From positions 2,170,001 to 2,234,000 of the forward strand of contig NZ_CP055153.1 of assembly GCF_014075995.1 (NCBI RefSeq): a stretch of 64,000 nucleotides of DNA, read 5' to 3'. This DNA comes from Adhaeribacter radiodurans (lineage in GTDB: Bacteria; Bacteroidota; Bacteroidia; Cytophagales; Hymenobacteraceae). Shown here piece by piece: positions 1-8,633 of the stretch (position 1 is the first letter of the stretch; each line of letters starts with the position of its first letter). Made by a program: the position numbers and the translations under genes. The notes under the pieces were generated by a model. That model was not told the DNA's origin, did not search any database, and was given only the letters and a program-made list of their open reading frames with translations.

Positions 1-689
1 TTATCTCCTGGGTGAAACCTCCAATTTCGGTTCAGTTCCACTACTTTTTTATTACGGAGAGAATTTAAATTAAATTTGATAGAATCAGAAGAATAGCCAA
101 AGCAAATGTTAGTTGAAAGAATTATAGAAAATAAAGAATTAAAAACTCTCTTTCTATATTGCGATAGAGGAATAACAAAGCTTCTAGGCCAACTGTAAAT
201 AGGAGAATTTATTAAGAAAGAATGTATAAAATATGCAAAGGAAAGGATTGAATAGCAATACGTTAAAAGTAGCTTTTTCATACCTTTATTGCCTTTTTAT
301 GTTTTGGTAAAAATTTAAGAATTATTTTACTTTTATCATATTATTTCTTTAAGGTTTATGAAATTTGCTAATAGCCCAATATTTACCCAGTATGCTATTT
401 TTGGATTGAATTAAAAAAAGAAGTGAAGTAACAGAATTATATGAATAATATCTGGCTATTTCTCTAGTAACGATGGTTATGGTAAATAACGTGAGTTCGA
501 AATAAGTGAGGGGATAAATAGTTGGTGGACTTGGTTAAAGAATTTAAGTTGGGGCTTTGGGGCAGGAAAGAATAAGCTACTAACCCAGAGGGTAAGTTCA
601 CCAGCCAGTTGGGTTTACTTCAGTGACGGGTATGCTAGATCTAACAGGTATTCTTCAAAAAATAAATTACTAATTCAATTAGGGCTCTT
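1..689. other. Non-coding stretch at left edge
   Basis: This AT-rich stretch has no convincing gene. Two short plus-strand frames are open from the window edge to stops at 66-68 and 71-73. One may be the tail of a gene lying outside the window, but two overlapping open frames of about 22 codons cannot be told apart by eye. Confidence 0.4.
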
Positions 690-845
690 TTACGCAGCAT
701 GTAAAGCCAGGTGCAGCCGCAAACGAGTGGTATCCTCCTTTGCTTTTTGCAAGGCTGTTTTCAGTGCCAGCACTGCTGTATCTTGACCGAGCGAAGTCAG
801 TTGGGAAAAGACAAAGACTAACAACAGCAAAAACACCTTTTTCAT
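690..845 (-). pseudogene. N-terminal remnant of a TPR-type sensor histidine kinase
   Basis: The fragment encodes about 51 residues. A good signal peptide (MKKVFLLLLVFVFSQLTSLG) is followed by the segment LALKTALQKAKEDTTRLRLH, and then a TAA stop. That segment is the typical opening of Bacteroidota sensor kinases and adenylate-cyclase-like proteins whose periplasmic part consists of tetratricopeptide repeats; such proteins normally run for 600 residues or more. No continuation of the frame is visible toward position 1, so this reads as the fossil of a deleted gene rather than a functional small secreted protein. The family assignment is by pattern memory. A genuine 51-residue secreted peptide remains possible. 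Confidence 0.5.
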
Positions 846-1273
846 AAACCGTTGGTTTTTGAAAGCTTGTACTCTTGGAGGAAGGTACAAAAATATATCC
901 TATAATCTTTAAAAAACCGGATGAAGCTTGACCCGAGCAGGTGCTTTGTGCAGCTATGGCCTATACCTAATGGGTGCCCAGCAGGACACGGTTAAATTTC
1001 TTCCAAAATGTACCCGAATAGCTAGTGATTGAGAATTCCTTAGTAGCGAGTTGGTACTGCCAATACATTAGGCCAGCTGCAAGCTGGTCCATCGGAAGAA
1101 GAAGGCAAAAAAGCTATAAAATGTTTTTTAGCTAATTAGTACTTTATTTATCTTTCCAAAATTAGTCCGTCGATGTAAGCCGAATGAGTTCGATTTTAGG
1201 TCAGCCTCACTTTTTACTAAGTGGTAAAAAAGCATTGACCTAAGCAGGCCTTTTAAAATCTTTAAAATAGTAA
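846..1273. other. Intergenic region upstream of the GH1-like gene
   Basis: This region separates the divergent kinase remnant from the glycosidase gene and presumably carries the promoter of the latter. I see no clear Bacteroidota promoter box, repeat or small gene. Confidence 0.4.
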
Positions 1274-2452
1274 ATGGTAGCAAGTAAGAAGCCGCATTTC
1301 AAATCCTTTCTGATGGGCGGATTTGAGGCCGCCTGTCATGTGAATGGGCAAGGTCGAAGGTTAGATATGATTCGGCAGACCCAGCACGATATTCAAGTGG
1401 AGCAAGATTATGCGCTGGTAAAAAGCCAGGGCTTTCAAACGGTAAGGGATGGTGTACGCTGGCCCCTAATTGAAAAAGAACCGGGCGTGTACGACTTTTC
1501 CTCCCTGGAACCTATGGCCGTAGCAGCCCAGAGACTAGGAATGCAAGTTATCTGGACCTTGTGCCATTACGGCTGGCCCGACGACCTGGATGTTTTTAGT
1601 CCCGAATTCATTACCCGCTTTGCTGCTTTCAGCCAAGCAGTTGCTACTTTTCTAAGCCAATATAGTGACGATACACCTTTCTTCACGCCGGTTAATGAAA
1701 TTTCGTACTTCTGCTGGGTGGGCGGGGAGGTAGGTACCGTTTACCCCTATGGTAAGGGTAGGGGGTACGAAATGAAGCTGCAACTAGTGCGGGCGGCTCT
1801 GGCCAGCATGGATGCCATTTGGGAAGTTTGCCCACAGGCGCGTTTCGTGCATGTGGAGCCCCTCATTCACGTGGCGGTACCGCCAGATCAACCGGAGCTG
1901 CGGGAGGCGGCTCATGCCGATCACGCCACCCAATTTGAAGCTTATGATATAATGGCGGGAATGCGGCATCCGGAATTAGGCGGCAATGCCAAATATCTGG
2001 ATATTATTGGCTGTAATTTCTACCACGACAACGAATGGTTTTATTACGGTGCCTATATCCCCTGGCACGAAGAAACACCGGATTCCAATTGGGTACCGCT
2101 GCATCAGTTAATTGAAAAAATTTATAAGCGTTACCGGCGACCAATTATCATCAGCGAGACCAGCCACTACGGTGGTAACCGGCCAGCCTGGATGCGCATG
2201 ATCATTCGCGAAATACAAAAAGTTTTAATCCAGGACATTCCTTTTTTGGGGGTATGCCTTTATCCGATCCTTGATCGCTCGGACTGGGAAAATGATGATC
2301 ATTGGCATAATAGCGGCTTGTGGGATTATAGTTTAGGACCAGAGGGACGTCACTTGCGGGTCTTAGCTCCCGACTATGCGGCCGAAATACAACGCGCCGT
2401 GCAACTTTTTTCATCTACTGCTACCAAGGAGCTATTTTCTACCTCAACCTAG
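1274..2452 (+). CDS. GH1-like TIM-barrel glycoside hydrolase
   Basis: This 392-residue protein resembles the beta-glucosidase (GH1, clan GH-A) fold. Near residue 142 it has TPVNE, matching the acid/base T-x-NE motif of clan A. Near residue 295 it has IIISETSHYG, where E295 fits the catalytic nucleophile at the end of strand 7. An aromatic CHYGWP segment follows strand 3. There is no signal peptide, so a cytoplasmic location is likely. The length is shorter than classical GH1 enzymes (about 450 residues), so the substrate may differ; similar short proteins are annotated only as family 1 glycosidase-like. The gene stands alone, with long gaps on both sides. The ATG at 1274 is the first in frame; a second at codon 14 is possible. 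Confidence is high for the fold and low for the substrate. Confidence 0.8.
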   Translation: MVASKKPHFKSFLMGGFEAACHVNGQGRRLDMIRQTQHDIQVEQDYALVKSQGFQTVRDGVRWPLIEKEPGVYDFSSLEPMAVAAQRLGMQVIWTLCHYGWPDDLDVFSPEFITRFAAFSQAVATFLSQYSDDTPFFTPVNEISYFCWVGGEVGTVYPYGKGRGYEMKLQLVRAALASMDAIWEVCPQARFVHVEPLIHVAVPPDQPELREAAHADHATQFEAYDIMAGMRHPELGGNAKYLDIIGCNFYHDNEWFYYGAYIPWHEETPDSNWVPLHQLIEKIYKRYRRPIIISETSHYGGNRPAWMRMIIREIQKVLIQDIPFLGVCLYPILDRSDWENDDHWHNSGLWDYSLGPEGRHLRVLAPDYAAEIQRAVQLFSSTATKELFSTST

Positions 2453-2794
2453 AATTATTTGAGATTTTGTTGAAGATTTAAGTTAACCTCCCTGAGAGGG
2501 ATGTTAATGAAAAGTAACTAAGATCACCAGGTATCATCCAGCTAATGACCAGCAAAATTTTAATTTTCTGACAGAAATTGGCGTGACAGTTAATAATAGT
2601 TGAGCAGTACTCAAAGGGGCATATTGCTAGTTATAAGTAGGAATTTTTTTCCTAACCTGCCCTTTATCCAATTAGTGATTAAGGAGTGAAATAACCTTTA
2701 TTAGGGGACAAATGAGCCATGCTACTAGCCGGACTTTATATCTAAGGGTTAAACTTTATGGTTGCTTAACGGTTTAGCCAATAAATTTTTGACT
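2453..2794. other. Intergenic region with an imperfect hairpin
   Basis: An imperfect inverted repeat lies at 2483-2507 (11-base arms, one mismatch, loop gag) just after the glycosidase stop. It lacks a clear T-tract, so terminator function is doubtful. Nothing else is recognised before the bestrophin gene. Confidence 0.35.
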
Positions 2795-3754
2795 ATGCTG
2801 ATCAGACGCAATCTAAAATTTAGCGTGATTTTTTATTATACCTGGAAGAGTATGCTCTATTACCTCTTACTCGCTGTTGCCGTCTATCTGCTTCACGATT
2901 ACTTTGCTATCTGGAAGTTGCATATTCCTTTTACCGCTATTTCGGCTTTAAGTACAGCCCTGGCGATCTTCCTGGGTTTTAAAACCAGCAATGCCTACGA
3001 GCGCTGGTGGGAAGCCCGGCAAATCTGGGGTTCGCTGGTCAACTATAGCCGCGCTTGGGCTCGGCAGGTCATCACCATGATTATTCCCGAAGGACAAGCA
3101 CAAGCGGCAGCGGTTAAAGACTTACAATATCGTATGGTCTACCGGCACATGGCATTTGTGCATGCCTTGCGAGTGTTTTTAAGAAAGAAACACACCTATA
3201 ATGAGCAGGGACAAGAAGAGATTTACGAGGAACCCAATGAATATTCCGATACGGCAGCTTTTCTGATTCCGGCTGAATACCATTTGTTTACCCGGAAGCA
3301 CAATCCACCTAACTACCTGCTCGAACTACAAGGCGAGGATCTGCGAAGGGCTTACGATCAAGGCTGGTTAACGGACTTCCGGTTTGTTAAACTGGAAGAA
3401 ACATTGGTTGAGTTTAACAACGTGCAAGGGCGCAGTGAACGCATTAAAAACACGCCCTTTCCCCGGCAGTATAGCTTCTTCTCGCGGGTATTTGTCTTTA
3501 TTCACGCGTCCTTATTGCCTTTTGTGTTTGTCGAAGAATTGGGTTGGGCCAGTATTCCCATTTCCATTACTATTTCCTTTGTTTTCCTTTGTTTAGATTT
3601 AATCGGCGAACGTTCCGAAGATCCGTTTGAAAACCGGCTAGAAGATGTGCCTCTAACGGCTCTGAGTCTTACAATTGAGACGAATTTGAAAGAACAATGG
3701 GGAGATCCAGATTTCCCTGCTAAAAAGCATGCGCCTGGCGGTATTGTTCTCTAA
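2795..3754 (+). CDS. Bestrophin-family membrane channel
   Basis: The 319-residue protein belongs to the bestrophin/UPF0187 family of pentameric ion channels of the inner membrane. The hallmark is FKTSNAYERWWEARQIWG near residues 70-90, following hydrophobic helices at about 20-40 and 45-65. Two more hydrophobic helices appear near residues 230-270 (FIHASLLPFVFVEELGW), and the tail has the conserved acidic stretch RSEDPFENRLEDVPL. I chose the ATG at 2795 because bestrophins usually begin with a short basic segment such as MLIRRNLKF. An in-frame TTG at 2762 would add 11 residues. The gene is monocistronic. The family is certain; ion selectivity cannot be read from sequence. Confidence 0.85.
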   Translation: MLIRRNLKFSVIFYYTWKSMLYYLLLAVAVYLLHDYFAIWKLHIPFTAISALSTALAIFLGFKTSNAYERWWEARQIWGSLVNYSRAWARQVITMIIPEGQAQAAAVKDLQYRMVYRHMAFVHALRVFLRKKHTYNEQGQEEIYEEPNEYSDTAAFLIPAEYHLFTRKHNPPNYLLELQGEDLRRAYDQGWLTDFRFVKLEETLVEFNNVQGRSERIKNTPFPRQYSFFSRVFVFIHASLLPFVFVEELGWASIPISITISFVFLCLDLIGERSEDPFENRLEDVPLTALSLTIETNLKEQWGDPDFPAKKHAPGGIVL

Positions 3755-4355
3755 TAACTTAGTTTTAAAGGAAACAAACATATAGGGAATGGATTCTCCT
3801 TAAATCATCCCAGCCATCAAAATTTTATTTATTTCCTGAGATGAATAGTTGCGAGGAGTATTCCGCCACAAATACTAAATGGAGCTATTTCCGATGTGAT
3901 CTCTTGTCTATATCGTTTGTTAAAATAATATTGATTTCAATTCGTCTTGAAAAAAGTTGATTTGTAAACTTGGTAATTCTTTTTTGGTCGTAGTGGTTGT
4001 CTATATTGATTACATGACCCAACATTACTTATACCAGGTTGAAGATGAGGTGTTCCTTCGTAACAGCTCTTCCTTCAGTATGCTGTTTACTTACTCCACC
4101 CTGCTTTTTCCAGTTAAGTATCGCTTTGCTTTATAAAATTCTGTAATAAATCCCATATCTATCAGCCACTTTTCCGAAAGCCATTTAAAGTATATTTCAC
4201 GGCAATAATTCTATAATAGCTTAAATCTTAACTTTTGGGTTAACACAAGATATATCTATAATAGTATTACTATTAATAATAATAATTTTTATGTATTAAT
4301 TGATAGTTTTAATATCATTTTAATCTTCCCTTTTTAGTTTTAAGGCAAAAACCAG
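3755..4355. other. Long AT-rich intergenic region upstream of the TetR-led operon
   Basis: About 600 bases without a gene, becoming extremely AT-rich from roughly 4240 to 4340. It is the likely promoter/operator region for the TetR-ABC-HlyD-TolC operon. No clear TetR palindrome or promoter box could be picked out by eye. Confidence 0.4.
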
Positions 4356-5042
4356 GTGAACGCCGTGTTGAAAATTAATTTAAATCATAAATCTTACCTC
4401 CGGAACCCAGAAGTAACCATTCTCGGACAGAAAATAGTAGCCGAAAGCATTCGCCTGATCGACTATTTAGGTTTTGAAGAATTTACCTTTAAAAAGTTAG
4501 CCCAGGAAATTAACTCCACGGAGGCTTCGGTGTATAGGTATTTTGAGAATAAACACAAATTGCTGATTTACCTGGTATCCTATTATTGGGTGTGGCTCGA
4601 CTATCAAATTAGCTTTCAGACCAATAACATTTCCGATCCGGCGCAGCGACTTGGCATTATCATTCGTATTCTAACGGAGGCCTCTTTAGATAATTTGCAA
4701 ACTACTTACATTGACGAAGCCGCCTTGCACCGGATTGTTATTGCCGATGCGGCAAAAGCTTACTTAACCAAAGGAGTGGATGAGGATAACAATGCCCAAT
4801 ATTTTCGGGAATATAAAACGCTATGCAGAAAAATTGCGGCGGTTCTTCTGGAGATTGCCCCGAATTACCCGTATCCGCATACGCTTATTAGCACAGTAAT
4901 GGAAGCTACTCACCAACAAACGTACTTTGTGCAACACCTGCCTTCCCTCACAGATATTAAATCCGGCGAAAATACAACGGGTAAAGTAGCTGATTTTTTA
5001 AAACATTTGGTTTTTGCGGCCATTGCCGCCTACAAAATTTAA
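4356..5042 (+). CDS. TetR/AcrR-family transcriptional regulator
   Basis: This 228-residue regulator has a TetR-type helix-turn-helix near residues 45-70 (FTFKKLAQEI, then TEASVYRYFENKHKLL), followed by an alpha-helical ligand domain with no recognisable ligand signature. It is the first gene of a tight operon with the exporter genes (10 bases to the next ATG), so it probably autoregulates and controls that exporter. The proposed start is GTG at 4356; another GTG nine bases downstream is equally possible, and no ATG is available before the conserved region. Assignment to TetR is firm; the signal it senses is unknown. Confidence 0.8.
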   Translation: MNAVLKINLNHKSYLRNPEVTILGQKIVAESIRLIDYLGFEEFTFKKLAQEINSTEASVYRYFENKHKLLIYLVSYYWVWLDYQISFQTNNISDPAQRLGIIIRILTEASLDNLQTTYIDEAALHRIVIADAAKAYLTKGVDEDNNAQYFREYKTLCRKIAAVLLEIAPNYPYPHTLISTVMEATHQQTYFVQHLPSLTDIKSGENTTGKVADFLKHLVFAAIAAYKI

Positions 5043-5052
5043 AGTTCAGACA

Positions 5053-7239
5053 ATGGATTTAACCCTTTTACCAGCCATAAACAAAATCGTAAGCCAATTG
5101 CAAGGGCTTTCTGCGGCTCCTACCCTGGCCAAAGAACCTGTAACTCTCCCGGCCGATAAACCGGCCAGCGTGCCTTCGTTTTTGGCTTACTTACAAGAAG
5201 CGGCCGTTAAAGAAAAACTAATATACATTTTATCGGAACCAACTACAGCAGAATTGCCAACCATTCTAGAACATAGCAAATCTCCCGTAATTTTGTGCCA
5301 GGTAATAGATTACCAGGTGGTACCAATAGTTATTCAGCGGCAGCATAATCACTATCACGTATATCGGTTTACCCAATCCAAGCCTGAAAAATTAATAGTA
5401 AATTCCGTAGATGAAATAAGCCGGAACTGCTACCAAATCCCAAATCGCCCGGAAAGTCAAACGTATTTGCTGACCAGTTTGGTGCACCAACCTCCCGGCT
5501 TTACCGATACGAACCAAGCTAAAAAGCCCTCGCACTTGGGGCGTTTATTTAAGTTTTTAGCCGTTGAAAAAAGCCAGATTGGGTACATATATATCTATGC
5601 CGCCATTGCGGGTATTATTAGTCTTTCTTTGCCTTTGGGTATTCAAAGCATTATCGGGTTTGTTTCGGGGGGGCAAATGTCTACCTCTATTGTGGTTCTT
5701 ATTGGCTTTATTGTAGTGGGCATTTTTGCGGTGGGTGGGCTGCAAATTATGCAGGTTTATTTGGTAGAACATTTACAGCAACGCTTATTTAGCCGCATGT
5801 CTTTTGATTTTGCCCACCGGGTGCCCCGGCTGCAACTCGAAAGTTTACAGTCGGAGCAACCGGTAGAGCTCATGAACCGCTTTTTTGAAACGCTAACTTT
5901 GCAAAAAGGCATTGCCAAAATTTTACTCGAATTTAACGCCGCCCTGCTGCAAATACTTTTTGGTTTAATCCTGCTGTCTTTGTACCATTCTTCATTTATC
6001 ATTTTCGGGATTTTTCTGGCGGCTACGCTTAGCCTAATTATTTATGCCACGGGTAATAAAGGGGTACAAACCAGTTTAGTAGAATCCAAATATAAATACC
6101 AGTTGGTAAGTTGGCTGCAGAGTATGGCCCGGGCAATCTATACCTTTAAAATGGCCAGCTACTCTAATCTGGGTATGCAACAAACCGATTACATTACCAG
6201 CCAGTACATATTAGCCCGTCGGCAGCATTTTAGCGTACTCATGACCCAGTACTGGGGCTTTATTTTTTTTAAATCGCTCATCACAGCCGGCTTACTTATA
6301 TTGGGTTGTTACCTGGTTTTACAGCGGCAAATCAACATCGGGCAATTTGTGGCCTCCGAAATCATCATCATCTTAACCATGAACTCGGTAGAGAAAATAA
6401 TTTTAAAATTAGATGTGGTGTATGATGTGTTAACCGGCTTAAAAAAGATTACCGCGGTAACGGATTTACCTTTAGAAGAAGCTCGGGGATTAAAAATTAC
6501 CGAAACAGAAACTGGCTCGGGCTTAAGCGTACAAGCCGGCCATCTGGCCTACCACAGTCCTTCTGAAGCGCAGATTAAATTACACAACGTTAACTTAAAA
6601 ATAAACGCTTCGGAAAAAGTTGCTTTAACGGGCATCAGCGATGCCGGGAAGTTTACATTATCGCAAATATTATTAGGCTTAACCTCGGGTTACGAAGGGC
6701 GATTGGCCTACAATAACTTATCGCTCCGCGATTTAGATGTGGTGAATTTGCGCAGCCAGATGGCCGCCATTATTGCCACCGACCAGATTTTTGAAGGTAC
6801 TCTGTTGCAAAACATTACCTGCGGCGAAAGCAACATTACCACTCAGGAGGTGCTCGAAGCATTAGAAATTTGTCAGCTCTCGGCTTACGTGCAAAATTTG
6901 CCTAAAGGATTACACACTTTTTTAACCGGCACCGATTGGCAATTACCCCGCAGTGTAGTTTCTAAAATTATGCTGGCCCGCTGCCTCGTACGCAAACCCA
7001 AATTGATTGTTCTGGACAATAACTTATTAGCTATTAACCGGGCCGAGAAACTTCCCATGTTACAAGCCTTACACCAGCGTTTAAATTGCACCTTGATTAT
7101 TATTTCGCACGATAAAAAAATTATGCAGTTCTGCGACCGTGTGTTGTTGATGCAAGAAGGAACCATTACCCACCAGGGTACTTACGCCGCTATTCAACCG
7201 CATTTACCTTTAACCGTGTTAACCGAAACTACTGTATAA
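5053..7239 (+). CDS. ABC exporter (TM-NBD fusion) with degenerate ATPase motifs
   Basis: A 728-residue half-transporter. Residues 1-160 form a soluble N-terminal region without the catalytic Cys/His of C39 peptidases. Residues about 165-440 are a six-helix type I exporter domain, and about 480-728 the nucleotide-binding domain. The ATPase motifs are abnormal. Walker A reads GISDAGKFT (lysine kept, glycines and Ser/Thr altered). The position of the LSGGQ signature holds PRSVV. Walker B is LIVLDN, with Asn at residue 656 where the catalytic Glu is expected. The switch histidine (IIISHD, residue 686) is kept. The start was set at ATG 5053 because an upstream in-frame ATG at 5014 overlaps the TetR gene. 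With HlyD and TolC downstream, this is a type I-secretion-like or drug exporter whose energetics are unclear. Confidence 0.8.
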   Translation: MDLTLLPAINKIVSQLQGLSAAPTLAKEPVTLPADKPASVPSFLAYLQEAAVKEKLIYILSEPTTAELPTILEHSKSPVILCQVIDYQVVPIVIQRQHNHYHVYRFTQSKPEKLIVNSVDEISRNCYQIPNRPESQTYLLTSLVHQPPGFTDTNQAKKPSHLGRLFKFLAVEKSQIGYIYIYAAIAGIISLSLPLGIQSIIGFVSGGQMSTSIVVLIGFIVVGIFAVGGLQIMQVYLVEHLQQRLFSRMSFDFAHRVPRLQLESLQSEQPVELMNRFFETLTLQKGIAKILLEFNAALLQILFGLILLSLYHSSFIIFGIFLAATLSLIIYATGNKGVQTSLVESKYKYQLVSWLQSMARAIYTFKMASYSNLGMQQTDYITSQYILARRQHFSVLMTQYWGFIFFKSLITAGLLILGCYLVLQRQINIGQFVASEIIIILTMNSVEKIILKLDVVYDVLTGLKKITAVTDLPLEEARGLKITETETGSGLSVQAGHLAYHSPSEAQIKLHNVNLKINASEKVALTGISDAGKFTLSQILLGLTSGYEGRLAYNNLSLRDLDVVNLRSQMAAIIATDQIFEGTLLQNITCGESNITTQEVLEALEICQLSAYVQNLPKGLHTFLTGTDWQLPRSVVSKIMLARCLVRKPKLIVLDNNLLAINRAEKLPMLQALHQRLNCTLIIISHDKKIMQFCDRVLLMQEGTITHQGTYAAIQPHLPLTVLTETTV

Positions 7240-7241
7240 TC

Positions 7242-8633
7242 ATGGCACCCGCTGTTAAAAATAAAGAATACCCCGTACAAACTCATCCGCATTACAGTAC
7301 TGCCGATTTGTTAAAAACGGCTCCTACCGGGCGTACGCTGGCGCTCTGGTGTGGTGGCATTTTTTTAGTTCTTTGCCTGGCCTTATTTCTTCCCTGGACG
7401 CAGAATATCCGTTCTAATGGTACGCTTACGGCTTTAAACCCTGCTGGCCGGCCGCAAACGCTGCAAAGTGTAATTTCTGGTCGGATTGAAAAATGGCATG
7501 TGCAAGAAGGACAAACCGTACAAAAAGGCGATACCCTGATTAGCATCTCGGAGGTAAAAGACAAGTACTTCGACCCGCAACTATTGCAGCGGTTAAATGA
7601 ACAAATTGAAGCCAAAAGATTGAGTTTACTGGCTACGCAACAAAAAGCCAAAGCCCTGGAAGATCAAATTGCTAATTTAAAAGGCGGCTTAACGTTTAGC
7701 TTAAATAAAGCCCGGAACAAAATAAACCAGGTAAAATTTAAACTGCAAAGTGACAGCGCCGAATTAGTAGCCGCCCAAGCCGATTACAAAATTGCCCAAG
7801 TGCAATTGGAACGCCAGGAAGCTTTGTATCAGCAAGGTCTTAAATCGTTGACTGAACTCGAAAGCCGCCGTTTGAAGTTTCAGGAAGTGCGGGCGAAATT
7901 GCAGGGTTACGAAAACAAAGTAGCCAGCACCCGCAACGAATTACAAAATGCCCGAATAGAGCTGAATTCTTTAACGGCCGAGTACGGCGAAAAAACCGCC
8001 AAAGCCGAATCGGAGTTAAGTTCCACCCGCGGCTACGCCTATACCACCGACGGCGAACTAGCTAAAATAAAAAACGAATACGCCAATACAAAAATCCGGA
8101 CGAGCTTTTACCACTTAAAGGCTCCGCAGAATGGCATTGTAGTTAAAGCCATGAAAGCCGGTATTGGCGAAACTGTAAAAGAAGGAGAAGCCGTGGCCAC
8201 CATTTTACCACGCGAAGCGCAGTTAGCCGTGGAGCTGTTCGTAAAATCCATGGACTTTCCATTGATCCGCAAAGGACAACACATTCGTTTGCAATTTGAT
8301 GGCTGGCCGGCCCTGGTTTTTTCGGGATGGCCCAATTCGGGTTTTGGTACCTTCGGCGGCCGGATTGCCGTGATTGATAACGTAGCTACCATGGGTAAAT
8401 ACCGCATTCTGGTAGTTCCAGATCCGCAAACCGAGCCCTGGCCGGAGGCCTTGCGCATTGGGTCCGGCGTTTATGGCTGGGCTTTATTAAACGACGTGCC
8501 CATCTGGTATGAACTGTGGCGGCAGCTAAACGGCTTCCCGGCCGATTATCCGACCCAGGAAACCGGGGCAACTTATGCCCCGAAAGATAAAAAAGAATTA
8601 AATGCTTTAACCGATGAAACCAGTGCTGAATAA
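7242..8633 (+). CDS. HlyD-family periplasmic adaptor (export operon)
   Basis: The 463-residue membrane-fusion protein links the inner-membrane ABC component to a TolC-type channel. One transmembrane helix lies near residues 33-52. A biotinyl-lipoyl half follows (RIEKWHVQEGQTVQKGDTL, residues 80-98), then a long coiled-coil hairpin (about 120-280) and the second lipoyl half (APQNGIVVKAMKAGIGETVK). A beta-barrel region occupies the C-terminus. It starts two bases after the ABC gene stop, and its 3' end overlaps the TolC gene, so translation is probably coupled. Adaptors are not substrate-diagnostic. Confidence 0.88.
   Translation: MAPAVKNKEYPVQTHPHYSTADLLKTAPTGRTLALWCGGIFLVLCLALFLPWTQNIRSNGTLTALNPAGRPQTLQSVISGRIEKWHVQEGQTVQKGDTLISISEVKDKYFDPQLLQRLNEQIEAKRLSLLATQQKAKALEDQIANLKGGLTFSLNKARNKINQVKFKLQSDSAELVAAQADYKIAQVQLERQEALYQQGLKSLTELESRRLKFQEVRAKLQGYENKVASTRNELQNARIELNSLTAEYGEKTAKAESELSSTRGYAYTTDGELAKIKNEYANTKIRTSFYHLKAPQNGIVVKAMKAGIGETVKEGEAVATILPREAQLAVELFVKSMDFPLIRKGQHIRLQFDGWPALVFSGWPNSGFGTFGGRIAVIDNVATMGKYRILVVPDPQTEPWPEALRIGSGVYGWALLNDVPIWYELWRQLNGFPADYPTQETGATYAPKDKKELNALTDETSAE

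Noticed and set aside
3-73. Short plus-strand frames open from the left edge
   Set aside because: Two frames of about 22 codons overlap and neither shows a recognised motif; the start lies outside the window.
5014-5052. Upstream ATG extension of the ABC exporter
   Set aside because: It overlaps the TetR gene by 29 bases and adds an unconserved basic leader; ATG 5053 gives normal operon spacing.
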